A DNA stretch of 64,000 nt from Oscheius onirici. Lineage: Eukaryota > Nematoda > Chromadorea > Rhabditida > Rhabditidae. Below the pieces are notes generated by a model. It saw nothing but the letters and a program-made list of their open reading frames with translations, had not been told where the DNA came from and ran no database searches. Every line of letters starts with the position of its first letter. Positions within the stretch are counted from its first letter, which is position 1. Both the position numbers and the translations under genes were made by a program. The stretch lies in the NCBI GenBank assembly GCA_932521025.1, contig OW051471.1:10478001-10542000 (forward strand), written 5' to 3'. Of this stretch, positions 23,098 through 37,606 are shown piece after piece.

Positions 23098-24872
23098 TTA
23101 TATTGATAACAGTAACCGTGATTCATGGACAAATTTTTGATAATTGGAAAAGGTTTCATTGGGAAATTTAAAAAGTTGACGTGCCGGCAAAACCAGAAGA
23201 GCGATTGTTCCTAGTTCGGGTAACCACTCGACCATTTGACTTCCGAAGCAAAGATCTTCGTAGATTTTTGTTAACGAATAATATGAACCAGGGCAGTGGG
23301 AGATAGCAAATATCAGAGATGGTACTTCTAAAACTGTAAAAAAATTCCAGAACTGAGTAATCGTAATGGAAAATGTTCGAGAAATAGACAAGTACCTAAA
23401 CTTTTGGACTGTTTTAAGCAGAAATTTAGCTCACTTGAAAAATGACGTAAATTATTGTTGACAAACAGATATAGAGGTTGATTATGAAGAGACGAATCTT
23501 AAACGAGTTTCTGTGATTTTGGAGGGGTAGACGACAGAAACATATTATGGCAGCTAGAGATGAAGCGAATATTACGATCAGACAGATTGAGCCGATGATG
23601 CTATTGACAAGTGAGAGTGTGATCTAAAAGCAGCGATTTGTACCCGAACAATGCAGTTTTTTTTAATTTTTTGATACTTTGTGGTCGAAAGATGCAAAAG
23701 TTTGTGAGACGAATGGAGTTACCAAGGGGTCTGAAGACGGACCGATCAGTAGGGCAGCAGAGAGTTGCAAAAAGAAGGTTAATCAAACGGTTTTTCACAA
23801 CGGTTTACTCGGAACCCCCCAAAAACCAAGCAATCTGTGCTCTTGATTTCTAGAGGCTATCTTTCTAACAATAAGAAACATTTTCCAGAATTCAAGCTTT
23901 TCATGAGTACCGTTAACTTTTCGCTACGCCCTGACACTGCTGAGCTGTCATTTGCCCCTCCCTCTGACTGTACCGGGCACCGGAGAGGCCATTAAAGGAA
24001 GACCTTAACCCAGCACAATCAGCTGATTGTTTACAAAGCGGGCATGCCCGTAAACAAGCTGTTTTCTTTGAAGACTGTCTGCTAAGCAGTTTTTATCACT
24101 CCTCCTCAAAATTTCAATTCTTAGCATAAAAATTCGGGGGAAACTCACAAAATCCCAATTCCTTTGGAAATGCAGCAACATCAAGTACATTCGGGAGTGT
24201 TCGAGTGGTATCACAATGATTGTGGAGAGTAAAATGTGAACTGAAGCCAGAATAGGAATGATGATCATAGATCCGTAAATTATGATCATGTTTCGTGTAA
24301 AAGTCTACACTAAATGTTTTGAACAAAACTATATTCTTACTTGTTCACAAAGCGTAGGAAAAACAATTCCTGCCATTTGATAGATAGAAATAGCCGTTGT
24401 ACAGAGAAAACTGGCCAAAGGACAGCAAGAGTAGAAAAAGTAGACTACTGAGAGCCAATAATTTGAAGAAAAACTGGTCCAAAATGGGCAGATTGGTAAA
24501 AATCCTATCACTTGGTTGGAGAAGAAGTCGAGAGACCATGTTAGAATGTTCTGGAACAGTAGCTTCTACCGACGATTGGGCGACTCTCTGTCCCTTTGTC
24601 TTTCTCAAAAAACTTACCAAAAAGACACACAACGAAAACAGCTTTGTGTAAACAACAAAATAGTAAGTCCGATGCTTCCTAACTGATTTCACGACTATCA
24701 AGTAAAGAATGATGGAGGGCAAAGCATAGATTAACGAGTAGAATTGAATAAACAGAGCTAGTGGTAGAGGAGTTGAATTCTCTCGACAGGTATAGTTGTC
24801 CCACCACATCTGAAGCAGGTAAATTTGTGAAATGGAAACGAAAGATGTATTGAAAATACTGTAAACACTCAA
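23098..24872 (-). CDS. Seven-transmembrane chemoreceptor, Srg-like
   Basis: The exon chain begins near 24872 and encodes IQFYSLIYALPSIILYLIVV (helix 1), the loop KLFSLCVFL, then after a 67-nt intron NILTWSLDFFSNQVIGFLP and CPLASFLCTTAISIYQMA. A 36-nt intron follows, then RNMIIIYGSMIIIPILASVH. A gap of ~240 nt holds no clear exon. A later exon (~23620-23435) carries NSIIGSICLIVIFASSLAAI and FKIRLFIINLYICLSTIIY, and the final exon ends at 23098 with ELGTIALLVLPARQLFKF. The Y-x-x-P-S in helix 1 and the N-S-I-I-G...S-S-L helix 5 suit the Srg superfamily. The region between helices 4 and 5 is unresolved. Confidence 0.72.
24030..24056. repeat. Short palindrome
   Basis: A perfect 12-bp palindrome (cgggcatgcccg) sits inside a larger imperfect one bounded by gtttac and gtaaac. 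It lies in an intron of the Srg-like receptor. Function unknown. Confidence 0.5.
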
Positions 24873-24919
24873 ATTGCAGCTGTTTCATTGCCAAAACAAT
24901 TTTTCGAACAAGGCTCAAA

Positions 24920-25440
24920 AAAGAGAGTAGAGGTCAACTATTCAGCGCTAGAAGGCTCATTAACTAATTCAACCTGTCCTCTCCCTTCGCAAATTGAAAA
25001 GAGACTAAACTGAAGCAAAAAAGCATAGCGTCACAGAACATTTAGTTTCATTGCTCTCCTTCTATGGCTGAATCATTAGAACAAGAATCTTTGGTCAAAA
25101 GCGTAGTCGTGAGAGTATGGGAAAATGCTGTTAACTCGTGGTGCGCAAACTAGTTCGTATTAAGCAGACAGAGGGAAGTTTCTAATCAAGTAAACGTCCG
25201 GCTAAAGGGGAAGTTCACAAAGAGCAGGAATATAGGTCATTGAGAGAAAAAGGGGAAATTATGAACCTTTTCTTGCCTTGAATTCTTTAAATTTAAAGTC
25301 TTAACTTCCTCCTATTACTGTTAAAAAAACTGCGGCTCTACCCTAGCATAATCTGGGCAAATGCTTAATTTTTTGGTAATCTCGAGCATCTGAATCGGCC
25401 GATCCGTAAGTGAGGTTCCAGCATTTATTACAAATAATAG
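24920..25440. other. Intergenic; no gene seen
   Basis: AT-rich spacer between two minus-strand genes; no open frame, repeat or RNA that I can support. Confidence 0.4.
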
Positions 25441-25447
25441 AGTTCAA

Positions 25448-27187
25448 TCAAATGACTGAAGGATCCCCTCTACTCCTGATCAACAACTCCTGTACCGAAG
25501 TCAAAATAAGTTTTCCGCCTTCTGTGAACAGTTGAGCCTTGTTGAATCCTCTGCTCTTTCCTCCCCAAGTTGTCGTCACTTCATAAAGAAGCCATTGATC
25601 AGCACGAACATCTGGGTCGTGGAGCCAAACGTTGTGATCGAGGGAGAACATCATGGTAGGGACAAAGTCCTTGTTGATGAAATGTGGACCTGCGACTCCA
25701 AGTGGCATGACAGCGTCCGTCATATAGGATAGAAGATATCTAACAGGTTATCTTCTGACAAACATCGTTCCTACCTGTGAAACTTGTCGTCGTCTGGAAG
25801 TTCTCCACTGGCTCTGAACCACTGACAGAATGTTGTCGTAGCCTCATTAGTCAATCCATAGACATTGTAGAGAGCGCATGGACGTAACTAAAAGATTGTT
25901 CATTTTATACAAACATTGCATTTTCTGAAAATTACGGGAATGTAGGTCGATGAGATGTCTTAAACCATACTGGAAAAGCCTAGAGTTGAACAATGGTCTT
26001 TTTATGGGTTTCTGTCATTGCAAATGCTGTTCGCAGCGACTTTGCTCAAATTTTCTCAACGATTCCTTTTATGCCAAAGACACCATTCTCAGATGCTATT
26101 TGGCTACGAGTTATTCTGTAGTATACTGGTTCCAAATGAGCAAAAACTCACCTCAAAAAGGTCCTCTTTTGTCAAGGCAAAGCTGTCGTAGCCATAGAGA
26201 GCGTTTTTTGCTCCTTTCGGTAGCACAATCTTCTCGTTCGCAACCAATGATTTGAACCACGGAACGGCTTCTCTAGTATTGGCCAAGCTGCTCCAATGGG
26301 CACATTCTGGCATTTTCGCTTGATGAACTATTGAATCTGGTTCATCCTGAAGGTGCCGTAATGTCAAGGAGAACAGGAGAAACTGACCCTGTGAAAGGAA
26401 ATTTCAAGACAAAAGGCAATTTTTCCGTTCTGAACAGCATCAACTCTCCTAGTACAGAAAGACTTTCCGTCGCGGAGACGCGTCACTTTGTAGTCAATGT
26501 GTCCGGCTGGATCAACTAAAATCTGTTCATTTTCGTTTGAATTCCAAAAGTTACCGTTTAAAATGAAGAAAGAATGAATGGCATGAGGTTTGAGCTCCTT
26601 GGGGACAGTGTTTTCGGCAGCTGCCACCGACTGGGCAAAGATCAGTCCACCGTAAGCGGATTTGGGTGTACTTTGACGGGTTGAATAAAGGTTGCTCGAT
26701 CTAAATGTGAAAGTTTGCCTTTGAAAAGGGTAGTTTCTACCTGAAAACATCCTGCTCTACTTCATTCAAAATAAAGTATTTTGCAGCAGTCTGGGCAAAG
26801 TCCTTCTGGGAAACAAACTTTGATGGAGGCGGGAGGTTTTTAATAGAGGAAGAAGAAACCGCTGCAATTTCCAAATTTTATTTTTACGAATTTACGAATA
26901 CAAAATTTACTTTCACGAAAAAACGAAAAGAAAAATTAATTTTAAGCTTTTTAATGAAAATGCTTACCCCCATGATATCAACAATTTACAGCGGTTTCAA
27001 ACTTTGGAGTATCATGCAACTCTTCTCTTTCGTTTCATAAGTTTCAAGTAGTTTTGCGACTTTAGGACAACAAAGGAAAAGACAAGAAAACTTGAAAATT
27101 AAGCCGTTAAGTTTGATTTGCCCAGAAAAAAAGAACAGTTTCTTTACCTTTAGCCATCTGGCGAAGCACCGTTGATACTCGAGTCAT
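25448..27187 (-). CDS. Acyl-CoA thioesterase, TesB/ACOT8-type double hotdog
   Basis: Hydrolyses acyl-CoA to free acid and CoA. Start 27187 (MTRVSTVLRQMAK), then an ~290-nt intron to AVSSSSIKNLPPPSKFVSQ, DFAQTAAKYF and the first hotdog: YGGLIFAQSVAAA (the conserved GG..AQA-type helix), HAIHSFFILN, VTRLRDGKSFCTRRVDAVQNG. The second hotdog ends with FSLDHNVWLHDPDVRADQWLLYE (catalytic Asp region), FNKAQLFTEGGKLILTSVQE (catalytic Gln) and a stop at 25448. The C-terminus (DPSVI) is not a peroxisomal SKL signal; the N-terminus is basic and could be mitochondrial. Six or more exons with short introns. Confidence 0.88.
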
Positions 27188-27368
27188 CTTCTGCTAAAAG
27201 TTGGTCGACAGGTTCAGAAAACGAGCCAGGATGACTATAGGGCCCGTTTATATATGTCCCAGCGATCTTTGTACCTTAGCTTTCGTCATGTTTTGGCGCC
27301 GCGTGGAGCGCCGAGTGGTCAGTGATCTCAGCTTAGTGAACTATCCCATTCCCTCGCGACAGTCAGAT

Positions 27369-27420
27369 CAAACTTTACAGAAAAATATAAACTTTTACTG
27401 TCTCTTAGTCACTTCTATCT
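27369..27420 (-). repeat. Stray copy of the P450 gene 3' end
   Basis: About 50 bases here match 28718-28773, which cover the last codons and 3' UTR of the P450 gene ending at 28745 (shared 'caaactttacagaaaaa' and 'tgtctctt(a/g)gtcactt'). No other P450 sequence is adjacent, so this is a small duplicated fragment. Confidence 0.65.
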
Positions 27421-27884
27421 AGAAATATCGTCACATTCGTCTCTGGTGTGTGGACTACGCCATTAGTGATCTTGTTAATGAGTTTCACAACTGGACCGAA
27501 AAGACGCATTTATGACACATCTGAAACACGACCTTCTAGGAATTGAACAGTATATGATAAAAATGTTCAAAAAACAATTTTTTTTCACCGTGAGATAATC
27601 CTATTGAGGACTCTGAAAAGAGAGAGAAATATCCATTCTTGTCCCTCAAGGACACTCAGCAGGAGACACTTCCTTCATCCATACCTAGTTTTTCTCCCCC
27701 ACTATCTAGCCTTCTTATACCTAAACTATCCAATATTTACAGGATTCGTACATGATCCTTCATTTTGCCGGTCTCCATCTGGTTATGAAAAAGGGATGGG
27801 AAACAGTCTTGGGCTCAGAAGTTTGACGACTCAAGGAAGCTTCCCAGTAGGTTTTTTGTTCAATGTTTCTTCGTAGCCCACCAT

Positions 27885-28197
27885 TGAACCTTCCTAGGAA
27901 GACGGCCCGTCTCGGCCCGGTCCCCAGACTTGGCCGTCGGACCGGGATCGGACCAAAAATGAAGCTGGTCATATTATAGTGCATTTTAGCGCATTTTAAC
28001 GCATTTTAGAACTAAATCAAAGAATAATAATATTGTTATATTTTGCTGAACATTTTTTTTACTAAAAATGACGAAAAAATGCAGATTTTGGTCAAAAAAC
28101 ACCCCTTTTTCCAAAATTTCCCCACGGGCCGGGCTTTTCAGGCCCGGGCCGGGCCTCAACTTTCAGGCCCAAGCCCGGCCCGTCAGCCAGGTCTAGT
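27885..28197. repeat. GC-rich 'gggccgggc' repeat element
   Basis: An abrupt GC-rich block in AT-rich DNA. The left end has 'cggcccggtccc' and 'gtcggaccgggatcggacc'; the right end has ggcccgggccgggcc and 'aagcccggcccgtcagcc'; an AT-rich centre carries repeats of 'gcattttagc'. The ends are roughly complementary, suggesting a foldback non-autonomous element. Confidence 0.5.
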
Positions 28198-28271
28198 CAA
28201 AGTTTTCTCTGATTGTGCGATTCTGATTTTGCGTATTCCATTGTATGTTTATACTTAAATTGATTTTTTCA

Positions 28272-28648
28272 GTCAACCTTGAACTGTTCGCATCGGGAAT
28301 CAAACCGAGGCTCACAGAAGAACAAGAGGTAATGCGCGATGAGGCTATTACAACCCAAATCTGCAGCGTAGGTTCAATCAAGTCTCTTTTTACCTTGTTT
28401 AGAGCTGTCAGGGTCCAGCTGTCATCTCGGTACCCTATCCAAGAGAAACATGCGACCTTGTCAAGTGTCTTAACTGTGCCATGAAGCACCAGTTGACAGA
28501 ATTCAATTTCTGCAACGGATATAAAAACTGTTCGTCTCTTGAAGGTACGTATCACCGGAAAAAAAATAGAAGAATAGACATGTTTTCAGAATGGAAGTCC
28601 GTCATCAGCCCTGTCACCTCCGCTTTCAATACCGGGCGTAAAGTATAG
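28272..28648 (+). CDS. Small Cys-rich secreted-type protein, 5' end not found
   Basis: Three exons link cleanly: VNLELFASGIKPRLTEEQE (28272-28327), a 75-nt intron, then SCQGPAVISVPYP, ETCDLVKCLNCAMKHQ and NFCNGYKNCSSLE, a 44-nt intron, and EWKSVISPVTSAFNTGRKV with TAG at 28646. Seven or more cysteines in ~50 residues suggest a disulfide-rich extracellular protein. Upstream exons and the signal peptide were not found; the GC-rich repeat ends about 75 nt before the first exon and may have separated or removed them. No family recognised. Confidence 0.55.
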
Positions 28649-28744
28649 GTCTTCAATGTCTGTCTATAAAAAAGATGTTTTAGACCTGTGAACAGACGGT
28701 ATTAGTTCAAAAGGTTCAAACTTTACAGAAAAAAATAAAAACTT

Positions 28745-30687
28745 TTATTGTCTCTTGGTCACTTCCATTTCAAAGTCGTGTGGCATACTGAAACAGGCGT
28801 AGCTGTTGGTCTTCTCTCTGTTAGGGAGCGGTCCGTGAGGCTTGATATCGTAGCGCAGAAGGAAGTTTCCGAGAATCTGAAATAGAATTTTCAGAATAAA
28901 ATTCTAAAATCTCACCAAGTAAAGCTCCATTCTAGCCAGTGACTCTCCAATGCAGATTCTCTTGCCCATTCCGAAGGGAACCACCTGCTGTTCCAGTTTC
29001 GGGTCTTCAATGAAGCGATCAGGATAGAACTCTCTGGGATTCTTAAAGTACTTCTCGTCCATCATCAGCATATTGAGTTCGGCTGTGATCGGTGTTCCGG
29101 AAGCGATTGGATGGCCTCCGACTGTCTTGTCACCATGCTGTTCACGGAAAAAATTGATGTTGAGAAGGGAGGCGAAACGTTGGACTTCCTGAAATTGTTT
29201 TGATACCTTTCAAGTTTAAAAGACACACATTGATTGTGGCTACCAAGTAAGGTGTGTGGGGTTTGTCGGTCTGAGAGAGTGAGCGATCTCCAACCACTTC
29301 TTGGAGCTCCTTTCTGATTCGCTCAACAACCTGTTACTTTTATTTAAAGAGGAAATAGCAAAATATTACCTCAGGATGATGTAGGAGATGAGTCAGACCG
29401 AACATCAGAGTAGAGGTTGTTGTTACTTGACCGGCAATCCAAATGTCCGTAATGTTCATTACGAGACTTTCGAGACTGAAAGCTGAATTATAGCCGTATT
29501 TTACTGTTTATTTTGTAGTGTTTTCTCAGTACCTCGATGCATTCCACATTGCCAACTTTTCGTTCTTAAACTCACTTGAACGACGAGCCAGTCTTGTCCT
29601 TTTCTTCTTGTACCTTTTGAATGAAAGCATCTACGTAATCGGCCGGTTCCTCGTCGATGACATGCTCTCCACTCTCGATTTGAGCCACCCTGAATACCCT
29701 TTTTAACTTTTCCGCAATCTCTCACTACCTTGTCATGATTTGTTTCCTGAAGAAGTCTTTCAGCTCAAGTGTCGAATTTCCGAGAAATCCCCATCTTTTT
29801 CGGAAAAACGGAATGGCCATCATCCAAAAGCTGGTCATCAGGAAATCTGTCGGGGTGTAGATGTCCCCAAACTTGTCGATGATGCCCTTGTTTTTGAAAA
29901 ACATCTTTTCGTCCTCCTCTTCGAAACGATAAGATAGCAGGACACGATTGATAATGCTGCCCACAATCAGATTGATGAACTGATAGACTTGAACAACTCC
30001 TTCTCCGTTTTTCAGAGTCAGGTCCAGCTTTTCCGTTCTGAACTATCTTAATTTTAAAATAAAGTTTTCCTACCTAAGGTTAAGTTCAGTCATAATTCTC
30101 TCCTCCATCAAGTTCTTTCCAAAGCCAAAGTTTCTTAGCGTATGAAGCGAGAACCGACGCTGTTCCTGCCAAACAGGGCCGCTGTTGGAGGTTATTCCGT
30201 ACGGGGCTGAAAAATGTTTTTTTCATTTATGCATTATTTTTTTCTGTTCTCTGACATTGCGTCTGATCATAGAACTTAAACCTACACTGTTCAGGGTTCA
30301 TTAGAAGAGGCATCCATCTGTCCACGTACTCTCCTCCCCGCTTGACCATCATCTCCTGAGCAAGGTCCATTGATCCAATGTGAACTGTCGGTTGATAGCC
30401 TAACCAGAGGGTGAAGACTGGACCGTACTCCTGTACCAATAGCTTTTCGAATTTTTGCATCAACCCACCTTTTTGTAAGCTTCCATAGCCTTGACAATGC
30501 AACCATGCTGAACCGTTTTCCAGTAGAATTGGTGAAGATTCCCGATCAGAGGAAGCGGAATCGGACCTGAACAAACCTTCTTTAATCTGAATTTCAGACA
30601 GTTACCCGGAGGAAGTTTGGCTCTCTTTCTAGCAATATCATAGACAAAATAACCAAGAAGAATGGCCAACAGTAGAGGAATAATCAT
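28745..30687 (-). CDS. Cytochrome P450, CYP2-clan, copy 1
   Basis: Haem-thiolate monooxygenase anchored in the ER; the substrate cannot be inferred. Start 30687 opens a membrane anchor ([19 protein letters not shown]) and the proline hinge [14 protein letters not shown]. Recognisable parts include the C-helix W-Q-E-Q-R-R-F, the I-helix AGQVTT (~29430), the ExxR motif (NEVQRF, ~29210), the PERF-like YPDRF and the haem-binding [10 protein letters not shown] (~28960). The C-terminus EMEVTKRQ ends at 28745. About nine exons with introns of ~40-60 nt. No damage seen. It is a head-to-tail duplicate of the P450 at 31188-33401. A likely TATA-type element (tttttatac) lies at ~30732. Confidence 0.95.
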
Positions 30688-30699
30688 GTTTTAGTTGAG

Positions 30700-31187
30700 C
30701 AGCTGCCTGTGAGGATAGGAGCAACGCTTGTTTTTATACACTGGTGCTATCTGTTTGGGAGCACAATCGACACAATGAGCAGACTCTGTCCAGAGGGAGA
30801 TAGTCCGAGTCTGGATAACTGAAAAGTGAAAGGTGCAATAACTGCGAAGACCGACGATTGTTGAACAATTGCTTTTTCGGGGTCATAATTTTGATGGATT
30901 GTATGAACGACATGATGAACTACTGAACGGCACAGTAAAACCAAGACTGTCCGAAATTTGTAGAGCTTTTATAGAGAAACGAGGAACAGTATATTTGGCT
31001 TACACTTCAACTTTTCGGCTTTTTATTGCTCTACGAGGCGCTTTGGCTAGTTTCAATTTGCCTTTCCCAGTCTCCTGGCGATTTTGCGTCTAAACGATGA
31101 ACCTTTTCCATTTTACTACTGATAACAAGTACACCAAGAGCAAACGAACAGTTTTATAGAAACATAATCACAGAACACAGTTGAAGT
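30700..31187. other. Spacer between tandem P450 genes
   Basis: Contains the promoter of copy 1 and the 3' flank of copy 2; nothing else supported. Confidence 0.4.
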
Positions 31188-33401
<2,214 letters not shown>

Positions 33402-33754
33402 GGTCTCGTTGAACTGTGGATGATCTGTGCGGTAGCTATTCGCATTTTATACCCAGATGTTATCACTTTTGTGGGCACATTCGACACAAAAAGAAGAAGA
33501 ACTACGGTGTGGGGGAACAGGCACGATCTGGATTTGTGCGGAAACGGGGAAAGTGCGATCAGTAAAAGACGTCAATCTTAGTTTTTTTTTATACTTTGAT
33601 GCAGTTTTTGTAGAGGAGTGTTCAAGATATCTACAACCAAGTTTGGAACTCTGTGGATTTAAGTTCTGCTGTAAGTGCTTTCTCTATCCCCCGTTCAAAC
33701 AATATTACACTTCATCGCATCAATATTTATTGTATGCTTATGTACATCCATTAT
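33402..33754. other. Spacer between P450 copy 2 and the acyl-CoA synthetase
   Basis: Promoter of the P450 and 3' flank of the synthetase; no gene seen. Confidence 0.4.
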
Positions 33755-36141
33755 TTACATTCTCATTTCCTTCAACTCTCTCCTGAGAATCTTTCCAGCC
33801 GGAGATTTCGGTATTTGTGAGATGAAATGAACTCCGCCTTCCAGTCTCTTGTACTTGGCCAGCTTCTCCTCAACGATCTGCTTCACTTCGTCTTCCTTCA
33901 GTGAAGGATCAGCCTTCACGACGAAAGCCCTCGGAACCTCTCCGAAATCATCGTGAGGGACACCAATCACGGCAACGTCATGTATTCTGGGATAGCCGAG
34001 TAGGATAGATTCCAGCTCAGCTGGTGCTACCTATAATTGTTTTTTTTGATTGATAAGACAAATGTGCTCACCTGCAAGCCCTTGACTTTGATAAGCTCCT
34101 TGATTCTGTCCACAATGTGCATTTCTCCTTTTTCGTTGAAGTATCCAACATCTCCTAAAAAAATAAGTGTTTGTAGTAACACCAGTATATGATACAGACA
34201 GTTGGACAATTAGAAAAAGAGACAGTGAGACAGAGGATCAAAATGACAGTCTTACCTGTATGGAACCATCCATCATGGTCAATAACTTCAGAAGTGGCTT
34301 CCGGTCTTCCAAGATACCCCTTCATTACAGCCTGTCCTCGAAGGCAGAGCTCTCCAGTCTGATTCACGTCCAGTTCTTCTCCCGTAGACACGTCGACGAT
34401 CTTGGCCTCGAACTCCGGCGCAACACGACCAACATGTTCATATTTACCATATTCTTCACAGGGAGGAAGGAAGGAACAGAGAGACGTCTCGGACATTCCG
34501 TATGCTAAAAACATTAGTTTGTAATCAGAAGTGTTTCTAACCCTGAGTCAGAAAAACTCCTGGAAACTTCTTCTGGAACTGTTCGGCCAAGTCTTTTCCG
34601 AGTGGAGCAGCCCCAGAGACGGCGTATTTCGCCGACGAAAAGTCATATTTTGCCGTATTCGGGTCTTTCACAAGCATGTGGGCCACTGGAGGGACGATGT
34701 ACAGACACCAAGGCTTGTACTCTTCAATGCACTTGTAGAAGAGAGCCGGGTCCATTCTGTTCATTACAATAGCCGTGTCTCCTTTGAGGAGAAGGGCCAT
34801 GAGGGTGACTTTGCCATAGACGTGATAGAACGGTAGGTACATGACGAGATTGCCAGAGACTGGGAATTTTCCGAAATGCTCGGCAATTTTGGGCTGGATG
34901 ACGTCCAGGGAATGACTGAAAAGAGCAGAAATTTGAAATAAAGAAAAGAGTGGAGAACTAAAGAAAAATTACTATTCTATTAGGATGTTCACCACGGACA
35001 AACAGTAAATTGCTGTAGAAATGCTAACTTTTTGTATCCAATGACAGCTGTCAGGAAGTTGATATGGGTCAGTTCTACTCCCTTAGGAATTCCGGTAGTT
35101 CCACTAGAATAGGGGAGAACAGCTACGTCATTCAGCCGATGAGTTGATTTTGGAGCCACTGTTGATGAACTGACAGCGTCGCTCCAAGAAATCAGTTTTG
35201 GATGAGACGGTAGTTCTTTCTCCAAGCCCAAATCTCGAATGCACACCACTTTCTAAAGCATTCTTTTCGTTATTCCGGAAAAAAATGGACCTTGACAGAT
35301 TTCACGGTGTCAACGGCTTCGAGAACTTTGGACAGGTACTTTTCACTTGTGAAAGCTACTGTCGTATTGCTGTCCTTGAACTGACGGGCGATTTCTTCTT
35401 AAAATTTAGGCTTTAATAACAACAGTTTCTTTTTAACTTACCAGCATTGAACTGTGCTGAAGCACCGGAAAAAGCACCTCCTCTTCCAATCGTAGCGATG
35501 AAAATGACTGGGAACTCGATGCAATTACCGAGAACGGATGTGGTGACGTCGCCGTTTTTAAAGCCACTGGAAATTTGAAATGCTGGCTCATTTGTGAAGA
35601 AGCTACAGTTAAAAAAAGTAAACCTTGAGCTACGGAAACTATCGTGACGGGACCCCAAATGGGTCTCGCAGCGGATATTTTCATTCTCTTCGTGAAACAG
35701 TAGTTTTTTTTAAACTTACATGTCGTGGAGAAATCCTTCCAGGGCCTTGATCTCTTTCAGCAGTTCTCCATAAGTGTAGCGATGCTCAGGGTTCTCGGCG
35801 CTAACCTAAAAATTTTATGTGTGCCCTTAAAATCGAAAACTCCTACCATGGCATTTTTTTCATTTTCTGCATGCTGCCTGATGCTTTTTGTTAGTGCACC
35901 ATATACACAGTTATCAATGGATCCAATTGACGGCCATGGGGAGGTGAAAATTCGCTGTAAAAACATGTTTTTTTTCGTCTAATGATCGCCAACATACCGT
36001 TCGATATGAGGTCAAAGTCTTTGTGTTTCGCGGAGAAACAAGTCTCTTGAGCGGCTCGAAGTGGTAGGAACGTGCTTGTCCTTCGACACAGAGCACGTGG
36101 ACTGCGCCGAGGAGACGGGAGCAGCGAAGAAGATGTCTCAT
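33755..36141 (-). CDS. Acyl-CoA synthetase, 4CL/luciferase-like adenylate-forming enzyme
   Basis: Activates a carboxylic acid to its AMP then CoA ester. Start 36141 gives [18 protein letters not shown], a basic, Arg-rich N-terminus that may target mitochondria. The chain includes [11 protein letters not shown] (~35780), the P-loop [16 protein letters not shown] (~35090, motif A3), [25 protein letters not shown] (~34600), YGMSETSLC (A5, ~34500), [37 protein letters not shown] (A7-A8, split by an intron at ~34250-34160), and the closing [13 protein letters not shown] with the catalytic Lys (~33790). It ends KEMRM at 33755, with no peroxisomal SKL. About nine exons; all core motifs intact. The substrate is not predictable. 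Confidence 0.92.
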
Positions 36142-37297
36142 CACTGGAATGAGAAAATGAGGGAACGTAATAATAAGAAACGCTGCAAGATTTCAAAACT
36201 GAAGCTTTTGTGGAAGCGAACGCACGAATCTCTCGGCTTTCATCGAACGCATGAAACGCAACCCAAGCGTTGCGTTTTGCTCATCATACGTGTTGCCACA
36301 TTTGAGCATGACATTCCATTTTCCCCGGACTATTAAGAGGATATTTGTTCATAGAAAAAATGGTGACGGAAAGAAAGATTGGGATTCGATCGAATGCTAC
36401 GACAGACTGAAAGTTCAGTAGAACAGCCTTCTTTACAAATCGGACGAGCAAATTTAACAGGAAGCCGCTAGTTCGCCAAGGAACTGATAAAAGGTGTATT
36501 TTGTCATTTGTCTTCAGAAAATTTGTCACCCTAGAGTTTGCCCACTGGTAGTAAAAGAGGCGTCTCCCGTAGATGACTACATGTTGTTTTATTAGAGTGG
36601 AAAGATTCACAGAAAATTGGTCAAAGAGTACCATCTCTACCGAGAAAGAGAGCAAAGAGAGTGACTGATGTTTGTCAATGTTACAAGCAAACTTTGTGTT
36701 CTTTCAACCGGAAAAGAAAACAGGGTAAATTTGGGAACAATGGATATGAATATTTGTTTTCTCAGGAAAATTTGACTCCACCGTTGCTTCCAAATAAAAA
36801 AAAACGGCTTTATCAGGGAGTGGACTGATAAGACATTTTGACAAAATTTTGGAGAAAGTAACCTCTCAGCTGCAAAGGACACAAAGATGATTGACACAAC
36901 GAACTCCTCCTTCCTGTCGTCGGGGGTCAAGCGGACTTTGCACTCCTGTTCCCACGTGGAATGAACTTGCCCTCTTGAGCTTAAAAAAGTAAACGGCGGT
37001 GGTCATTTACGAGGCTCCCGCGTCGAATTTATGTCTATGAGACAGACTACAGGACACACTTTTGCACGAGAATTCTTTGTGTTTTTGTTCTTGAGTTCAT
37101 TTGGGTAGGTAAAAATGTAAGCTTGAGTGCAAAAAGAACGAAGTAAGCTTGGACGACAGCTGCGCCTGGCTCGTCATAACCGCTGCTGGATCAGGTGTCT
37201 AGGCGAATGGACTAGGAAAGCATCTTTTTTTTAAATCTGACAATATTTATTACTTCCATATGTACAGACATAAAAAAACAAGAAATGAACAAGTTTC
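36142..37297. other. Intergenic; nothing supported
   Basis: Two minus-strand open frames (36284-36655, 36637-36930) have some hydrophobic stretches but no start context, motif or consistent splicing. A short stretch at 37140-37230 ('ctgcgcctggctcgtcat') reads vaguely like a LINE tail but is too short to call. Confidence 0.35.
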
Positions 37298-37606
37298 CTA
37301 TCCACGAGTCTCAAACACAGGATTTCCATTCTGGTAGCTTGTCGGGACCTTGATATCGGGTCGAATAACTCGGCCATTCTTCACAATCGGGTCAGGAATA
37401 GCGAAATTTCCTCCATTTCCACAGCCGAATCTGCTCCCACATCCAAATCCGCTGTTGTACCGGAGGTATCTGTTTGTCGCAGTATTGGAGTTGTAAGACG
37501 GTATCACTATGACATTTTGAGCCACGACAGAGCCAATGAGAAGAAAAGTGAGGAAGAGAGAAGGCACTAAAAACCTCCTTAATTCTGACTTAAAAATAAC
37601 CTACTT
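37298..37606 (-). CDS. Small secreted Asn/Gly-rich protein, ~89 aa
   Basis: Signal peptide MPSLFLTFLLIGSVVAQ, then NVIVIPSYNSNTATNRYLRY, a Gly/Cys patch (GFGCGSRFGCGNGG) and a C-terminus ending ETRG at 37298. No ATG lies in the main exon. A 38-nt intron (37568-37605) joins the last A of a short 5' exon (37606) to TG at 37567-37566, so the start codon is split by the intron. The alternative is that the acceptor is an SL trans-splice site and a start has been lost. Family not recognised; could be a cuticle-associated or antimicrobial-type peptide. Confidence 0.65.

Noticed and set aside
24000-24020. SL2-like 'ttaacccag' text
   Set aside because: Only nine bases match the SL2 leader; no donor, Sm site or hairpin.
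36284-36930. Two minus-strand frames with hydrophobic stretches, possible receptor
   Set aside because: No conserved receptor motif and no convincing splice between them.
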